64,000 nt of DNA from an uncultured Sphaerochaeta sp. (GCF_963676285.1 NZ_OY781063.1:1674001-1738000), one strand, 5' to 3'. Positions 17,671 to 26,397 are shown, counted from the first letter of the stretch. Made by a program: numbers and translations. The notes: generated by a model from the sequence alone, not told the origin.

Positions 17671-19542
17671 TTACCGTCTTGTCAGAAGTATCCTCGACAA
17701 GTCCTTCCTCTGCGCTTTTTCCAAGGCTTCAAGAACCAAGGGGCGGTTTTCTTTCTTGTTGTACTGCAGGAGGGCTCTCTGCAGATGCCTCTCACGTCCC
17801 TTGGGGACGTACACGCTGGCAAACCGCTTGCCAGGCCTGGGATCGAGTCCAGTATAGTACATACAGGTAGAGACTGTCCCGGGCGTTGGATAAAATTCCT
17901 GCACCTGATCGGGAATGAAGTGGAGTTTGTGCAAATATAAGGCCAGTGTAATGGCATCTTCCAACGTACTGCCGGGATGGGCTGCTATGAAGTAGGGTAT
18001 CAGGTACTGTTTCTTCCCGGCTTTCTCTGTGGTCTCTTGGTAGAGTTCAGTGAATTCGTCAAAAAGGGCTGCCCTTGGCTTGCCCATGGCATCAAGCACC
18101 TTGTCGCTGACATGTTCGGGAGCAACCTTGAGCTGTCCACTGACATTATTCCTGACAAGATGGTTCATGAACCGTTGCCTTGTCTTTTCATCACAAACTT
18201 CCAGGAGATAGTCGTAGCGGATACCGCTCCTGATAAACACCTTCTTTACCCTAGGGAGTGATTCAATGGCTTCAAGAAGATCGAGATACCTTCCATGGTA
18301 GTCCTTGAGGTTGGCACAAGGATTGGGATAGAGGCATTCCTTCGTTGGACAGGGCCCATAGGTTTGCTGTCTATCGCAGGCCAAGCCTTGGAAGTTTGCC
18401 GTTGGTCCGCCCAGGTCATGGATATACCCCTTGAATGCAGGATGATCACTCATTCTTTTTGCTTCCTGCTCCAACGATTCCTTGCTCCTGGTTTGGATCA
18501 TCCTACCCTGGTGGCTGGTGATGGCACAGAAAGAGCAGGAGCCAAAGCACCCACGATTGCTGGTGATGGAGAACTGTACTTCCTTCAGGGCAGGGATTCC
18601 CCCTGCTTTTTCGTAGTCTGGATGTGCATCAAGGGTGAAAGGAAGTTCGTGTAGGGAATCGAAAAAAGCTTCTTCCAACGGAAGGGCAGGAGGGTTCTGG
18701 ACAACCAGGCGTTGCATACAGGATTGAATGATCCTCTTCCCCATTATTGGGTTTTCCTGCAATATCTGCATACCAAACGCTTTTGCATAAGCTTTTTTTC
18801 CCGTTTCAGTTGGTGTGTTGGACTGCTTGTCCCGTTCGCTGACTTCTTCATAGGATGGGAGGATGCTCGTTGGCTCTGCCTCTATCTCAAAGGTGTTAGG
18901 ATTGGCTGCATATACTGTTCCCCTGATATTCCTGAGCTGTGAGATTGGTTCCCCTTTGTCGAGACGCCGGACGATTTCAAGGATCTGTCTCTCTCCCATT
19001 CCGTAAACCAAGAGGTCGGCCTTTGCATCGAGGATGATGGGTTTACGTACCTTGTCACTCCAGTAGTCATAGTGGCTGAGCCTTCTCAGTGAAGCCTCCA
19101 GTCCCCCTATGATGATTGGGGTATCCTTACCGTAGGCTTGTCTTGCCTTCGCGGTATACACCAAGGTTGGACGGTCTGGGCGGAGCCCTGCCTTGCCTCC
19201 GGGACTGTATTCGTCCTCACTTCGCGGTTTTGCATTGGCGGTATAGTGGGAGACCATACTGTCGATATTTCCCCCACTTATAAGGCAGCAAAGACGTGGT
19301 TTGCCCAATTTAAGGAAATCTTTTGTTGAGTTCCAGTCGGGTTGTGCGATAATACCCACACGATATCCTTCCTTTTCCAGCAATCGTGCCAAGAGGGCAA
19401 GTGCGAATGAGGGATGATCGACGTAGGCGTCTGCACTGATGAATGCGATGTCTATTTGGTCCCAGGACCGTTGTTGCAAATCTTCTTGTGTTGTAGGAAG
19501 AAATGCTGTGCGAGGGGCGTATGTTTTCACAACGCTCATCAT
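17671..19542 (-). CDS. YgiQ-family radical SAM protein
   Basis: 623 residues of the YgiQ/UPF0313 family. The radical SAM cluster motif CFGSCSFC lies near residue 330, within RGCFGSCSFCAITSHQGR, and would hold the 4Fe-4S centre that cleaves S-adenosylmethionine. An N-terminal region with FISADAYVDHPSF is characteristic of this family, as is GGLEASLRRLSHYDYW. The reaction catalysed is unknown. Two adjacent ATGs (19542, 19539) are possible starts, with AAGGA somewhat far upstream. The stop abuts the MATE start, so the genes form one operon. Confidence 0.9.
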   Translation of the reverse strand: MMSVVKTYAPRTAFLPTTQEDLQQRSWDQIDIAFISADAYVDHPSFALALLARLLEKEGYRVGIIAQPDWNSTKDFLKLGKPRLCCLISGGNIDSMVSHYTANAKPRSEDEYSPGGKAGLRPDRPTLVYTAKARQAYGKDTPIIIGGLEASLRRLSHYDYWSDKVRKPIILDAKADLLVYGMGERQILEIVRRLDKGEPISQLRNIRGTVYAANPNTFEIEAEPTSILPSYEEVSERDKQSNTPTETGKKAYAKAFGMQILQENPIMGKRIIQSCMQRLVVQNPPALPLEEAFFDSLHELPFTLDAHPDYEKAGGIPALKEVQFSITSNRGCFGSCSFCAITSHQGRMIQTRSKESLEQEAKRMSDHPAFKGYIHDLGGPTANFQGLACDRQQTYGPCPTKECLYPNPCANLKDYHGRYLDLLEAIESLPRVKKVFIRSGIRYDYLLEVCDEKTRQRFMNHLVRNNVSGQLKVAPEHVSDKVLDAMGKPRAALFDEFTELYQETTEKAGKKQYLIPYFIAAHPGSTLEDAITLALYLHKLHFIPDQVQEFYPTPGTVSTCMYYTGLDPRPGKRFASVYVPKGRERHLQRALLQYNKKENRPLVLEALEKAQRKDLSRILLTRR

Positions 19543-19586
19543 AGGTCATCGGTCCTTGGGTGTAAATAGGAATAAGGGGTACTGCC

Positions 19587-20516
19587 ATGGCTGAGCGAGA
19601 GCTTTTCGTTATTCTGAATCCACATGCAGCGAAGGGAAGAGCAAAAAAGCAAGGGGACTTGATCAAAGCCTTGCTTTCTCAAGATGGGAATCATGTGGAA
19701 CTGGTCTATACCAAGAAGGGTGAAGGGGCCGAACAGCTGGCATGGCAGGCAACGTGTGAAAGGCGTGATGCAATCATTGCTGCCGGAGGGGACGGCACTG
19801 TCAACGAGACAGTCAATGGAATGTTGAAGGCTGTAGCAGAGAAACAGCTGCCGGTACCGACCCTCGGGGTAATTCCAATTGGACGGGGCAATGATTTTGC
19901 CTGGGGTATGCAGATACCAAAATCTCTCAAGGAAGCCTGTTCGGTAATTCTTCAGGGTACCAGGCGAACTATTGATGCAGGTATTGTACATGGTGGGAAA
20001 TATCCACAGGGACGATACTTCATAAACGGCCTTGGTGTTGGATTTGAGCCACTGGTAAACTTTCTTGCCAGTGATTTCAAGCATGTCTCGGGGACTCCAA
20101 GCTATGTCTTTGCCCTTATCAGGATTCTGATCCATTATCCAGCTCCGTATTCTGTTGAGCTTACCTTGGATGGAAAGACGCAAAACCTCCAGACACAGCA
20201 ACTCTCCATTTGCAATGGTAGGAGAATGGGCTCAGCCTTCCTGATGGGGCCGGATGCCCTTTTTGATGATGGCTTGTTTGATGTGGTATATGCAAATGCT
20301 CCTGTTCCCAGCTGGAAATTGGTTCCTCTGGCGCTCACCTTCTTCAAGGGAGGACAGGTCAAACGTAAGGAATTCAGTGTTTCAAGAGTGAAGGAGGTAA
20401 AGATGGTAAGCAGTGATCATCCGATGCCTGTACATGTAGATGGTGAGGAGATTTCTCAAGGGTGTATGGAGTTTTCCGTTACGCTTTTGGAAGCAGTCCT
20501 GCCGGTGTTTTGCTGA
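19587..20516 (+). CDS. Diacylglycerol/lipid kinase family protein (YegS/DagK-like)
   Basis: 309 residues of the DAGK catalytic family, which phosphorylates diacylglycerol or other lipids and so recycles lipid by-products. The nucleotide loop GGDGTVNE lies at residues 67-74, preceded by NPHAAKGRA, with the family segment GVIPIGRGNDFAW behind it. The C-terminal half is the beta-sandwich lipid-binding part. AAGGGG lies 9 bases before ATG 19587. It is divergent from the YgiQ gene. The lipid substrate (diacylglycerol, undecaprenol or phosphatidylglycerol) is not determined. Confidence 0.87.
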   Translation: MAERELFVILNPHAAKGRAKKQGDLIKALLSQDGNHVELVYTKKGEGAEQLAWQATCERRDAIIAAGGDGTVNETVNGMLKAVAEKQLPVPTLGVIPIGRGNDFAWGMQIPKSLKEACSVILQGTRRTIDAGIVHGGKYPQGRYFINGLGVGFEPLVNFLASDFKHVSGTPSYVFALIRILIHYPAPYSVELTLDGKTQNLQTQQLSICNGRRMGSAFLMGPDALFDDGLFDVVYANAPVPSWKLVPLALTFFKGGQVKRKEFSVSRVKEVKMVSSDHPMPVHVDGEEISQGCMEFSVTLLEAVLPVFC

Positions 20517-20718
20517 GAGTTGGGTTTTTTATGCAAACCGTGTCTAGATGTTGAGCTCGATACAGAATAAACAGATAAATATTACAGTTTTACTAAAAAG
20601 TAGCTCTTTTCAATTTTTCAATAATTAGCTATTATATAAATGATTAATAATTTTCTTTGGAATTCGGAAGTTTGTTTTTCGAAAAAGAGAAGTGTTTCCA
20701 AAACTTGCCTGAATATGA

Positions 20719-20747
20719 TTGACTTCTCCTCTAAGAGAGTTTATCTT
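20719..20747 (+). promoter_or_regulatory. Promoter of the GH63-like glycosidase gene
   Basis: TTGACT (20719-20724), 17-base spacer, TATCTT (20742-20747) in an AT-rich 290-base gap. The start would be near 20754, giving a leader of about 54 bases ending in AAGGAG. Apart from this promoter I see nothing definite in 20517-20807. Confidence 0.65.
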
Positions 20748-20807
20748 TAACAATGCGCGTCTTATGTAGTTTTTCTCGTTTTAGCTGATAACTAAGGAGT
20801 TCCCAAT

Positions 20808-22232
20808 TTGATAAAGGATATGGTGCCGTTCGTACATTTTTATGATCAAGATTTTGTCGACATGTATGACAGGTCTTGGGTATGGATAGACGAACTTTGG
20901 AAGCAAGGAACCGAAGCCAATGGCATGAGCGGTTCCTATCTTTCATACCCTGGCCAGACAACCTTCAATCAGTATTTATCCTGTTTCTCTTCTCTTTTTC
21001 TGGTGTATAGCAACCAGAATAACTCTCCGTTCCCTATGCTTGACTATTTCTACCAGAAACAGGAAGCAAATGGTGCTATTCGTGGGGAGTACTCCATAGA
21101 GGATGGGAAGCCTGTCTTTACGGCAGCAAACCCTGAAGGGATTTCCCCTCCTCTTTTTGCCTATGTTGAACATGGCTTTTACCATAAGATTGGAAACAAG
21201 AAAAGGCTGAAGGAGGTCGTTCCTGTACTGGAGCGATACTTCTCCTGGATCCAGGCAACGTTCCAAAAGCCCAATGGGCTCTACTCTGTTCCCATCGAAG
21301 CATGTCAGAGTGGTAATATTCCCCGTGACCATGTGTACTACCCATTGGACTTCAATGCACAGCTTGCTGTTAATGCCCTGTACATGTCTGCAATTGGTGA
21401 CATCCTCAACGACAAGGAGTTGAGTTTCCGTTACAAGCGGATTTACTTCTCCTTGAAGACGAGGATAAACAGTATGATGTGGGATCCTGATACCAATTTC
21501 TACTATGATCTGGATATCAAGGAAAACCGTATTGACAATAAGTATATCGGTGCTTATTGGACAATGCTTGCGGAAATTCCCAATGATGAACGTGCTGCTT
21601 ACCTGATTGAGTACCTCAAGGACCCGAAGGAGTTTGGGACTGACAACCCTTTCCCGAGTGTGCCGGTCTCTTCTCCCGCGTTCAGCGAAGAGGGTAACGG
21701 ACATTGTGGTGGCGTCATTCCCATCAATACCTATATGGTTATCAAGGGGTTGGAGAAATTCAACCAGTTCATCTTTGCAAGGGAGTGTGCCATCAGGCAC
21801 ATGTATTTCCTGCTTGATACCCTGCATCCTGATGCTGAAACCATAGGGGATGTGTGGGAGGCGTACCTTCCAAACAAGGAAGGCTTCTCCAAGACAGATG
21901 AGATCCCAGACTTCCCGCGCAGGAGATTGATGCCCTATGCAGGAGTGGTCACCATTACCCTGATGATCGAGAACATCATCGGCTTGGAAATTTCACTTCC
22001 CAGAAAGACTGTCGATTGGGTCATGCCCTCCCTTGAGGCCATGGGAATCGAGAACCTCTCCTTGAAACGGAACATGATCACCATTCTCAGCAACAAGACA
22101 GACCGTGGCTGGGAAATTCGTCTTGAGAGCGAAAAGCTCTATTACTTCACCATTGAAATTCTTGGGGAGAAAAAGAAGAAGACTCTTCCGATTCCTTCCG
22201 GAAAGTGTTCGATGTTGATCGACAAGCTGTAA
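20808..22232 (+). CDS. GH63/trehalase-like (alpha/alpha)6-barrel glycoside hydrolase
   Basis: 474 residues resembling the catalytic barrel of clan GH-G enzymes (GH63 alpha-glucosidases and mannosylglycerate hydrolases, GH37 trehalases). Recognisable segments are RDHVYYPLDFNAQLAVNAL and GGVIPINTYMVIKGL, with aromatic-rich loops such as MMWDPDTNFYYDL. There is no signal peptide, so the substrate would be an imported or intracellular sugar or compatible solute. The start is TTG 20808, with AAGGAG 8 bases upstream; an in-frame ATG at 20820 is less well placed. The family assignment is by fold-level similarity, and the substrate is not predictable. Confidence 0.7.
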   Translation: MIKDMVPFVHFYDQDFVDMYDRSWVWIDELWKQGTEANGMSGSYLSYPGQTTFNQYLSCFSSLFLVYSNQNNSPFPMLDYFYQKQEANGAIRGEYSIEDGKPVFTAANPEGISPPLFAYVEHGFYHKIGNKKRLKEVVPVLERYFSWIQATFQKPNGLYSVPIEACQSGNIPRDHVYYPLDFNAQLAVNALYMSAIGDILNDKELSFRYKRIYFSLKTRINSMMWDPDTNFYYDLDIKENRIDNKYIGAYWTMLAEIPNDERAAYLIEYLKDPKEFGTDNPFPSVPVSSPAFSEEGNGHCGGVIPINTYMVIKGLEKFNQFIFARECAIRHMYFLLDTLHPDAETIGDVWEAYLPNKEGFSKTDEIPDFPRRRLMPYAGVVTITLMIENIIGLEISLPRKTVDWVMPSLEAMGIENLSLKRNMITILSNKTDRGWEIRLESEKLYYFTIEILGEKKKKTLPIPSGKCSMLIDKL

Positions 22233-22235
22233 GTC

Positions 22236-23003
22236 ATGGCGTGGCTCGGTAAACTGTTTGGGGGTACCTTCGGCTTCATGTTCGGAGGGCCCTTGGGAAT
22301 GATTGCTGGGATTGCCTTCGGCCATATGTTCGACAAGGCCGGGGATGTAGGATCCACTCAAACAACAAGAAGTAGCTATACAACCCTCGATAGGGAGCAA
22401 ATGCTCTTTTTCGTGGGTGCATTCTCGATGCTTGCAAGGATTGCCTCTTCTGATGGTTCGGTATCATCGCATGAACGTCAGAAAGTACTGGAGTTCATTC
22501 GTCAGGATCTTCGCCTGGGGTATCGTGAAGAAGAAGCTGCCATGCGGGTCTTTGATACCGCACTTACCGGTGGTGGAACGTTCGACCAGTTCGCTTCCCA
22601 GTTCTATCAAAACTTCAGCCACGCACCAAACATCCTTCAGTTGATGATCGATATCTTCTATCGTGTTGCCGCTGCCGATGGAGTCATCAACAGTGCAGAA
22701 GAAGAGATGATCAGACGTGCTGCAAGGATATTCCGCTTGAGTGATAGCTTTGTTGAGATGCTCTGTAACCGCTATGGTGGTTGCAGCAATGCATCGGACA
22801 AATCCTATGCAATTCTCAATATCCCCCGTACGGCTACTGATGATGAAGTGAAGCGTGCCTACAGAAAGCTCAGTATTGAGTTCCATCCTGACACCCTTGC
22901 CTCAAAAGGCATGGGGGAGGAATTCCTGGGCCATGCGACGGCAAAGTTCAGGGAAATCCAGGACGCATATGAATCAATCAAGAGAGAGCGTGGAATTCGC
23001 TAG
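22236..23003 (+). CDS. DjlA-like J-domain co-chaperone
   Basis: 255 residues. The N-terminus is a short glycine-rich hydrophobic segment (about residues 7-30) that may anchor it to the membrane. A central TerB-like helical domain (about 50-175) has the EEEMIRRAARIFRLSD stretch typical of DjlA. A C-terminal J domain (about 187-255) has the HPD motif at 217-219, which stimulates DnaK ATPase. This order matches DjlA of enterobacteria. It starts 3 bases after the preceding gene stops, and its own stop overlaps the convergent recR stop by four bases. Confidence 0.88.
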   Translation: MAWLGKLFGGTFGFMFGGPLGMIAGIAFGHMFDKAGDVGSTQTTRSSYTTLDREQMLFFVGAFSMLARIASSDGSVSSHERQKVLEFIRQDLRLGYREEEAAMRVFDTALTGGGTFDQFASQFYQNFSHAPNILQLMIDIFYRVAAADGVINSAEEEMIRRAARIFRLSDSFVEMLCNRYGGCSNASDKSYAILNIPRTATDDEVKRAYRKLSIEFHPDTLASKGMGEEFLGHATAKFREIQDAYESIKRERGIR

Positions 23004-23590
23004 AACGTCACTCTCCCTCGTAATGATCTTGCCAAGGTAATTCTGTCAGCATATTCCAAATCTCCTCCAATAGGCAGGCCACTGGCCAATCGCGTTATGG
23101 AGAGCTCTGTGTATTCCTTGAGAATGTGTCTGATGTAAAGAGCTGTGGTATCTCCCTCTTCAGTTGGGTTGGTAGCTATGATCAGTTCCCTGAACTGACC
23201 CTCCTTGATACGTTGCAGGAGGCGGGAGAATGAGAGCTGTTCGGGCCCAACTCCATCGAGTGGACTGATCGCTCCCCCAAGCACATGATACAGCCCATTA
23301 TATGCCCCACTGGACTGGATGGTCAGCACATCCTGGGGTTCTTCCACCACACAGAGAAGACTCCTGTCCCGGGAAGCATCACAACATACAGGACAAGGAT
23401 CGGTCTCGGTGAAACTGCCACAGATGGAACAGGGGAAAATCCGGTCCTGAATGGTGGCAATTGCTTGGCTGAGGTTCTGATTATAGCTCTTCTCGGTCTT
23501 TATCAAGTGATAGGCGAGTCTCGAGGCACTCTTCGGACCGATACCAGGGAGACGGGAGAGGGTTTGGATAAGGTTTTCCAATGCTGTCAT
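23000..23590 (-). CDS. recR: Recombination protein RecR
   Basis: 196 residues, full length for RecR, the ring-forming partner of RecFO that helps load RecA on gapped DNA. The N-terminal helix-hairpin-helix is LSRLPGIGPKSASRLAYH, followed by the C4 zinc finger CSICG...CPVC, then the TOPRIM domain with CVVEEPQDV and ATNPTEEGDTTALYI. It follows ybaB by two bases in the conserved dnaX-ybaB-recR order. Confidence 0.96.
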   Translation of the reverse strand: MTALENLIQTLSRLPGIGPKSASRLAYHLIKTEKSYNQNLSQAIATIQDRIFPCSICGSFTETDPCPVCCDASRDRSLLCVVEEPQDVLTIQSSGAYNGLYHVLGGAISPLDGVGPEQLSFSRLLQRIKEGQFRELIIATNPTEEGDTTALYIRHILKEYTELSITRLASGLPIGGDLEYADRITLARSLRGRVTF

Positions 23591-23592
23591 GA

Positions 23593-23910
23593 CTAGGCCT
23601 GAGGGGGGAAGCCACCCAAAGGACCGGCATATTTCATACCTTCACTCTGGATCTTCTGCTGGATTTTTGCTGATGCGTCATTGAAGGCACTACTCAACAA
23701 TACCTGAAGTGTTCCTAGGTCATCTGGGTCGACAATATCTTTTTCGATATGTATGTCAGTGACAATGAATTTTCCATTGATGGTAACTTCGACCATACCT
23801 GCACCGGCACTTCCGGTTGCAGTAATGGTGGGAAGCATTTCCTGCATTTTTTTCACATTCTCCTGAATGCCTTTCATATTTTTCAACAGTTCAAAAGGGT
23901 TCATATCCAT
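23593..23910 (-). CDS. ybaB: YbaB/EbfC nucleoid-associated protein
   Basis: About 105 residues. This small dimeric DNA-binding protein is nearly always between dnaX and recR; EbfC of Borrelia is a studied homologue. An N-terminal helix (MNPFELLKNMKGIQENVKKMQE) leads into the conserved core GAGMVEVTINGKFIVTDIHI. ATG 23910 is chosen because GAGGA lies 8 bases upstream; a start 15 bases further up would place that site inside the gene. Its stop is two bases from the recR start. Confidence 0.93.
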   Translation of the reverse strand: MDMNPFELLKNMKGIQENVKKMQEMLPTITATGSAGAGMVEVTINGKFIVTDIHIEKDIVDPDDLGTLQVLLSSAFNDASAKIQQKIQSEGMKYAGPLGGFPPQA

Positions 23911-23925
23911 ACGGTGTTTCCTCAC

Positions 23926-25581
23926 TTACATTTCATTGGTTTGTTGGGTGATCTCTCCCCGGAAAATTGAGGCAATTTTTGAGACTACTGAATCTTCAGT
24001 CTGTGGGGTCTCTTCTTGTTTTTCAGTCTCAAGGCAGTGGAATCGTATCGGTCCATCAAACCCTGTAATCTCCTTGACCAGGGATCTGAATTTCTCAGTA
24101 CTCTCTTCTGCCTTGTTCTGGCAGAAGGCAGTGGAGAAGGTAAGATTCAATACTCCCTCATCATTCGTTACTTCAGTAATTGCCTGTACCACTTGGCTGA
24201 GCAGTGGTGCGCTTGAGAGTTTGCCTACCAAGGCAGGGAGATCTCCCTTGGTGAATGGGCGACTCTGTACAGGAGCAGGCTTTACAGGAACGTTCTGTTC
24301 TTTGACCTCTTCGTTTCTCTGCCCAAGTGCGGCAACGCTGCTGGACGGGGGTGTCTTCTCCTTGGGTTTGATGTTTTCCCTGGTGGCAAGCAGGTCAGGT
24401 TGGACATCAAGTTTTTTTGGGGGAAGCTTCACTGTTCCTGAGAGTAGTTCATCCCGCATTTGGGTAATTTTCTTCACGAGAGTCGTTGCTGAAACAAGGG
24501 AAGGAAGGCTTCCAAGACGGGAAATGAATAGCTCGAGTTCAAATCGTGGATTCAGTGAGTACCTGATTTCCCGGTAGAGTTTGAGTAGCAACTCAAGGGC
24601 GGCTTCCAGTTGTTCACTCGAATAGGCTTTTCTCAGGGCAAGGGGAATCCTGTCGGATTGCACTCCAAGGATTGCATCATCATGCAACCCTGCCTTGATA
24701 AACAGCAAGCTTCTGAAGAAGAGGGTGAAGTCCTTGATACACTGTTCCACCGATACTCCTGCCTGTAACAAGTCCTGTACAGCGAGCAGAGCCTGATCGG
24801 TATGTTCATCCAAGAGAAGAGAGACTATTTGTGCAATCTGGTCAATGCCGACCAACCCCAGCTTGCTGCTGATTTTTTCCATGGTGATGTGGCCCTGGCT
24901 GAAGGAGACCACCTGGTCAAAGAGCGTGTAGGCATCGCGCATGGAGCCCGTGGACTCCTTTGCGATCCAGAACAGTGCATCATCATCAGCTTCCACTTCC
25001 AGATCACTCGCAGCATCCCGTAAACAGTTCTTGATGGTATCCAGGTCGATAAGCTGAAAATGAAACTGCTGACAGCGTGATCGTATGGTAGCCGGTACTT
25101 TTTGCAGTTCGGTAGTCGCAAAGATAAAGATAATGTATGCAGGGGGCTCTTCAATGGTTTTCAGCAGAGCATTAAACGCACTGGTGGAGAGCATATGCAC
25201 TTCATCGATGATATAAATCTTGTACTTGCTGGTTTGGGGAGGAAAGAGGACCTCATCCTTGATCTGCCGGATGTCATTCACGCTTGTGTTGCTTGCACCA
25301 TCAATTTCAATAACATCAACGCTGTTGCCTTGGGTGATCTCATGGCAGTTGGAACAGATGCCACAAGGAGTGGCTGTGGGTCCTTGCTCACAGTTCAAAG
25401 CCCTTGCCAATATTCGGGCAGATGAAGTCTTGCCTACTCCTCTCGGTCCACTGAACAGATAGGCGTGGGCAATTCTTCCTTGTTCGATCGCATGTCTAAT
25501 GGTTGATACCACGAATTCCTGGCCTACCAGACCGTCAAAAGACTGAGGGCGTTTCCTGGTAGCTGTTACTTCATATGCCAT
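23926..25581 (-). CDS. dnaX: DNA polymerase III subunits gamma and tau
   Basis: 551 residues (tau form), the clamp-loader motor. The AAA+ domain has Walker A GPRGVGKT (45-52), a zinc site of Cys64, Cys73, Cys76 and Cys79, the DEVHML Walker B and the IRSRCQQF sensor region. After domain III comes a low-complexity Pro/Lys/Gln linker and a tau-specific C-terminal part. At residues 389-390 the codons read A-AAA-AAA, a classic -1 slippery heptamer. A -1 shift gives Thr then an immediate TGA, so a gamma-like product of about 391 residues is predicted. The start has GAGGAG 7 bases upstream. Confidence 0.96.
   Translation of the reverse strand: MAYEVTATRKRPQSFDGLVGQEFVVSTIRHAIEQGRIAHAYLFSGPRGVGKTSSARILARALNCEQGPTATPCGICSNCHEITQGNSVDVIEIDGASNTSVNDIRQIKDEVLFPPQTSKYKIYIIDEVHMLSTSAFNALLKTIEEPPAYIIFIFATTELQKVPATIRSRCQQFHFQLIDLDTIKNCLRDAASDLEVEADDDALFWIAKESTGSMRDAYTLFDQVVSFSQGHITMEKISSKLGLVGIDQIAQIVSLLLDEHTDQALLAVQDLLQAGVSVEQCIKDFTLFFRSLLFIKAGLHDDAILGVQSDRIPLALRKAYSSEQLEAALELLLKLYREIRYSLNPRFELELFISRLGSLPSLVSATTLVKKITQMRDELLSGTVKLPPKKLDVQPDLLATRENIKPKEKTPPSSSVAALGQRNEEVKEQNVPVKPAPVQSRPFTKGDLPALVGKLSSAPLLSQVVQAITEVTNDEGVLNLTFSTAFCQNKAEESTEKFRSLVKEITGFDGPIRFHCLETEKQEETPQTEDSVVSKIASIFRGEITQQTNEM
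24408..24418 (-). promoter_or_regulatory. Predicted -1 frameshift site in dnaX
   Basis: Minus strand, zero frame: CCA AAA AAA CTT GAT. The seven A residues (24418-24412) fit the X-XXY-YYZ slippery pattern exactly. After slipping back one base the ribosome reads ACT TGA, a threonine and a stop. The geometry copies E. coli dnaX, where the same kind of shift makes gamma. No strong downstream stem-loop or upstream Shine-Dalgarno-like stimulator is evident, so efficiency is unknown. Transcriptional slippage on A7 would have a similar effect. Confidence 0.7.
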
Positions 25582-25674
25582 GAGAGCTCCTCTGTGAACG
25601 TACCCTGCGAGTATACCATACTTTGCTATCTAGGAACAGAAGTGCCAATCTGGTGAAGGGTAGATAACAGAGAA

Positions 25675-25772
25675 AAACCCAGCCAACAAATCGCCTGTGT
25701 CTCATGGGCAATTCACTTACCGCTGCTACCTTCCGGTCCTGACGGGGTTGGGCGAATGCACATAGCACAGAA
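25675..25772 (-). ncRNA. ffs: Signal recognition particle RNA (bacterial small type)
   Basis: The minus strand contains the SRP domain IV core: GTCAGG, ACC, the GGAA tetraloop, GGT, AGCAGC, then GGTAAGTGA. It is flanked by arms that pair into a long hairpin (CTGTG at 25770-25766 with CACAG at 25699-25695, and further pairs inwards). The core is unmistakable; the ends are estimates, with the 3' end possibly at the T run near 25675. It directs Ffh to nascent membrane proteins. It lies only about 22 bases from the last tRNA and about 95 bases before dnaX. Confidence 0.9.
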
Positions 25773-25792
25773 TCTGTTGACTGGGAATAAAA

Positions 25793-25877
25793 CGGAGAGG
25801 GGGGGATTCGAACCCCCGGTGCCTTTCAGCACACACGCCTTCCAAGCGTGCACCTTCGACCACTCGGACACCTCTCC
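25793..25877 (-). tRNA. tRNA-Ser (anticodon GGA)
   Basis: Acceptor stem GGAGAGG/CCTCTCC with discriminator G, T loop GGTTCGAATCC, a long class II variable arm typical of serine tRNA, and anticodon loop CTTGGAAG giving GGA, which reads UCC/UCU. The CCA end is not encoded. It is the last tRNA of the cluster, just before the SRP RNA. Confidence 0.95.
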
Positions 25878-25922
25878 AAGGAACGAAATAAACGGTAAAA
25901 ACCTAAAAAATATCCAAGCTAT

Positions 25923-26010
25923 CGGAGAGAGAGGGATTCGAACCCTCGGTACCGTCAGACGGTACAACGGATTTCGAGTCCGTCTCCTTCGACCACTCGG
26001 ACATCTCTCC
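25923..26010 (-). tRNA. tRNA-Ser (anticodon CGA)
   Basis: Acceptor stem GGAGAGA/TCTCTCC, discriminator G, long variable arm (TACCGTC...GACGGTA) and anticodon loop CTCGAAA giving CGA, which reads UCG. The CCA end is not encoded. Confidence 0.95.
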
Positions 26011-26043
26011 CAGTGTTATGACCGTTTCATACAAAACGAACTA

Positions 26044-26117
26044 TGAGACCAAGAGGATTCGAACCTCCGACCCTCAGTTCCGCAAACTGATGCTCTATCC
26101 AGCTGAGCTATGGTCTC
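26044..26117 (-). tRNA. tRNA-Arg (anticodon GCG)
   Basis: 74 bases: acceptor stem GAGACCA/TGGTCTC, D arm GCTC...GAGC with an A in the position of the arginine identity base A20, anticodon stem TCAGT/ACTGA, 7-base loop TTGCGGA, T arm GGAGG TTCGAAT CCTCT, discriminator A. The anticodon is GCG, which reads CGC and CGU. Most bacteria instead use ACG, deaminated to inosine, for these codons. Confidence 0.9.
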
Positions 26118-26138
26118 AATACTAAAAAAAATCAAAAA

Positions 26139-26225
26139 CGGAGAGGGGGGGATTCGAACCCCCGGACCCGTTACCAGGTCAACTCCTTAGCAGGGAGCCC
26201 GATTCGGCCGCTCTCGCACCTCTCC
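26139..26225 (-). tRNA. tRNA-Ser (anticodon GCT)
   Basis: Acceptor stem GGAGAGG/CCTCTCC, discriminator G, long variable arm and anticodon loop CTGCTAA giving GCT, which reads AGC/AGU. The CCA end is not encoded. Confidence 0.95.
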
Positions 26226-26242
26226 ATATAGAAAAAAACAAA

Positions 26243-26260
26243 TTCATCTAGATAGATGAA
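26243..26260. repeat. Short hairpin between two tRNA genes
   Basis: TTCATCTA-GA-TAGATGAA is a perfect 8-bp inverted repeat in the spacer between tRNA-Ser(TGA) and tRNA-Ser(GCT). There is no T run, so a processing or spacer structure is likelier than a terminator. Confidence 0.5.
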
Positions 26261-26264
26261 TGAA

Positions 26265-26349
26265 CGGAGAGAGGGGGATTCGAACCCTCGGAGACTCGCG
26301 CCTCAACGGTTTTCAAGACCGCCTCCTTCGACCGCTCGGACATCTCTCC
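26265..26349 (-). tRNA. tRNA-Ser (anticodon TGA)
   Basis: Acceptor stem GGAGAGA/TCTCTCC, discriminator G, long variable arm and anticodon loop CTTGAAA giving TGA, which reads UCA and other UCN codons. It is the first tRNA of the operon, about 40 bases from the predicted transcription start. Confidence 0.95.
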
Positions 26350-26397
26350 AAACAGACATGATATTCCTCTATTTACAAGAATATCAATCGGGTTATC

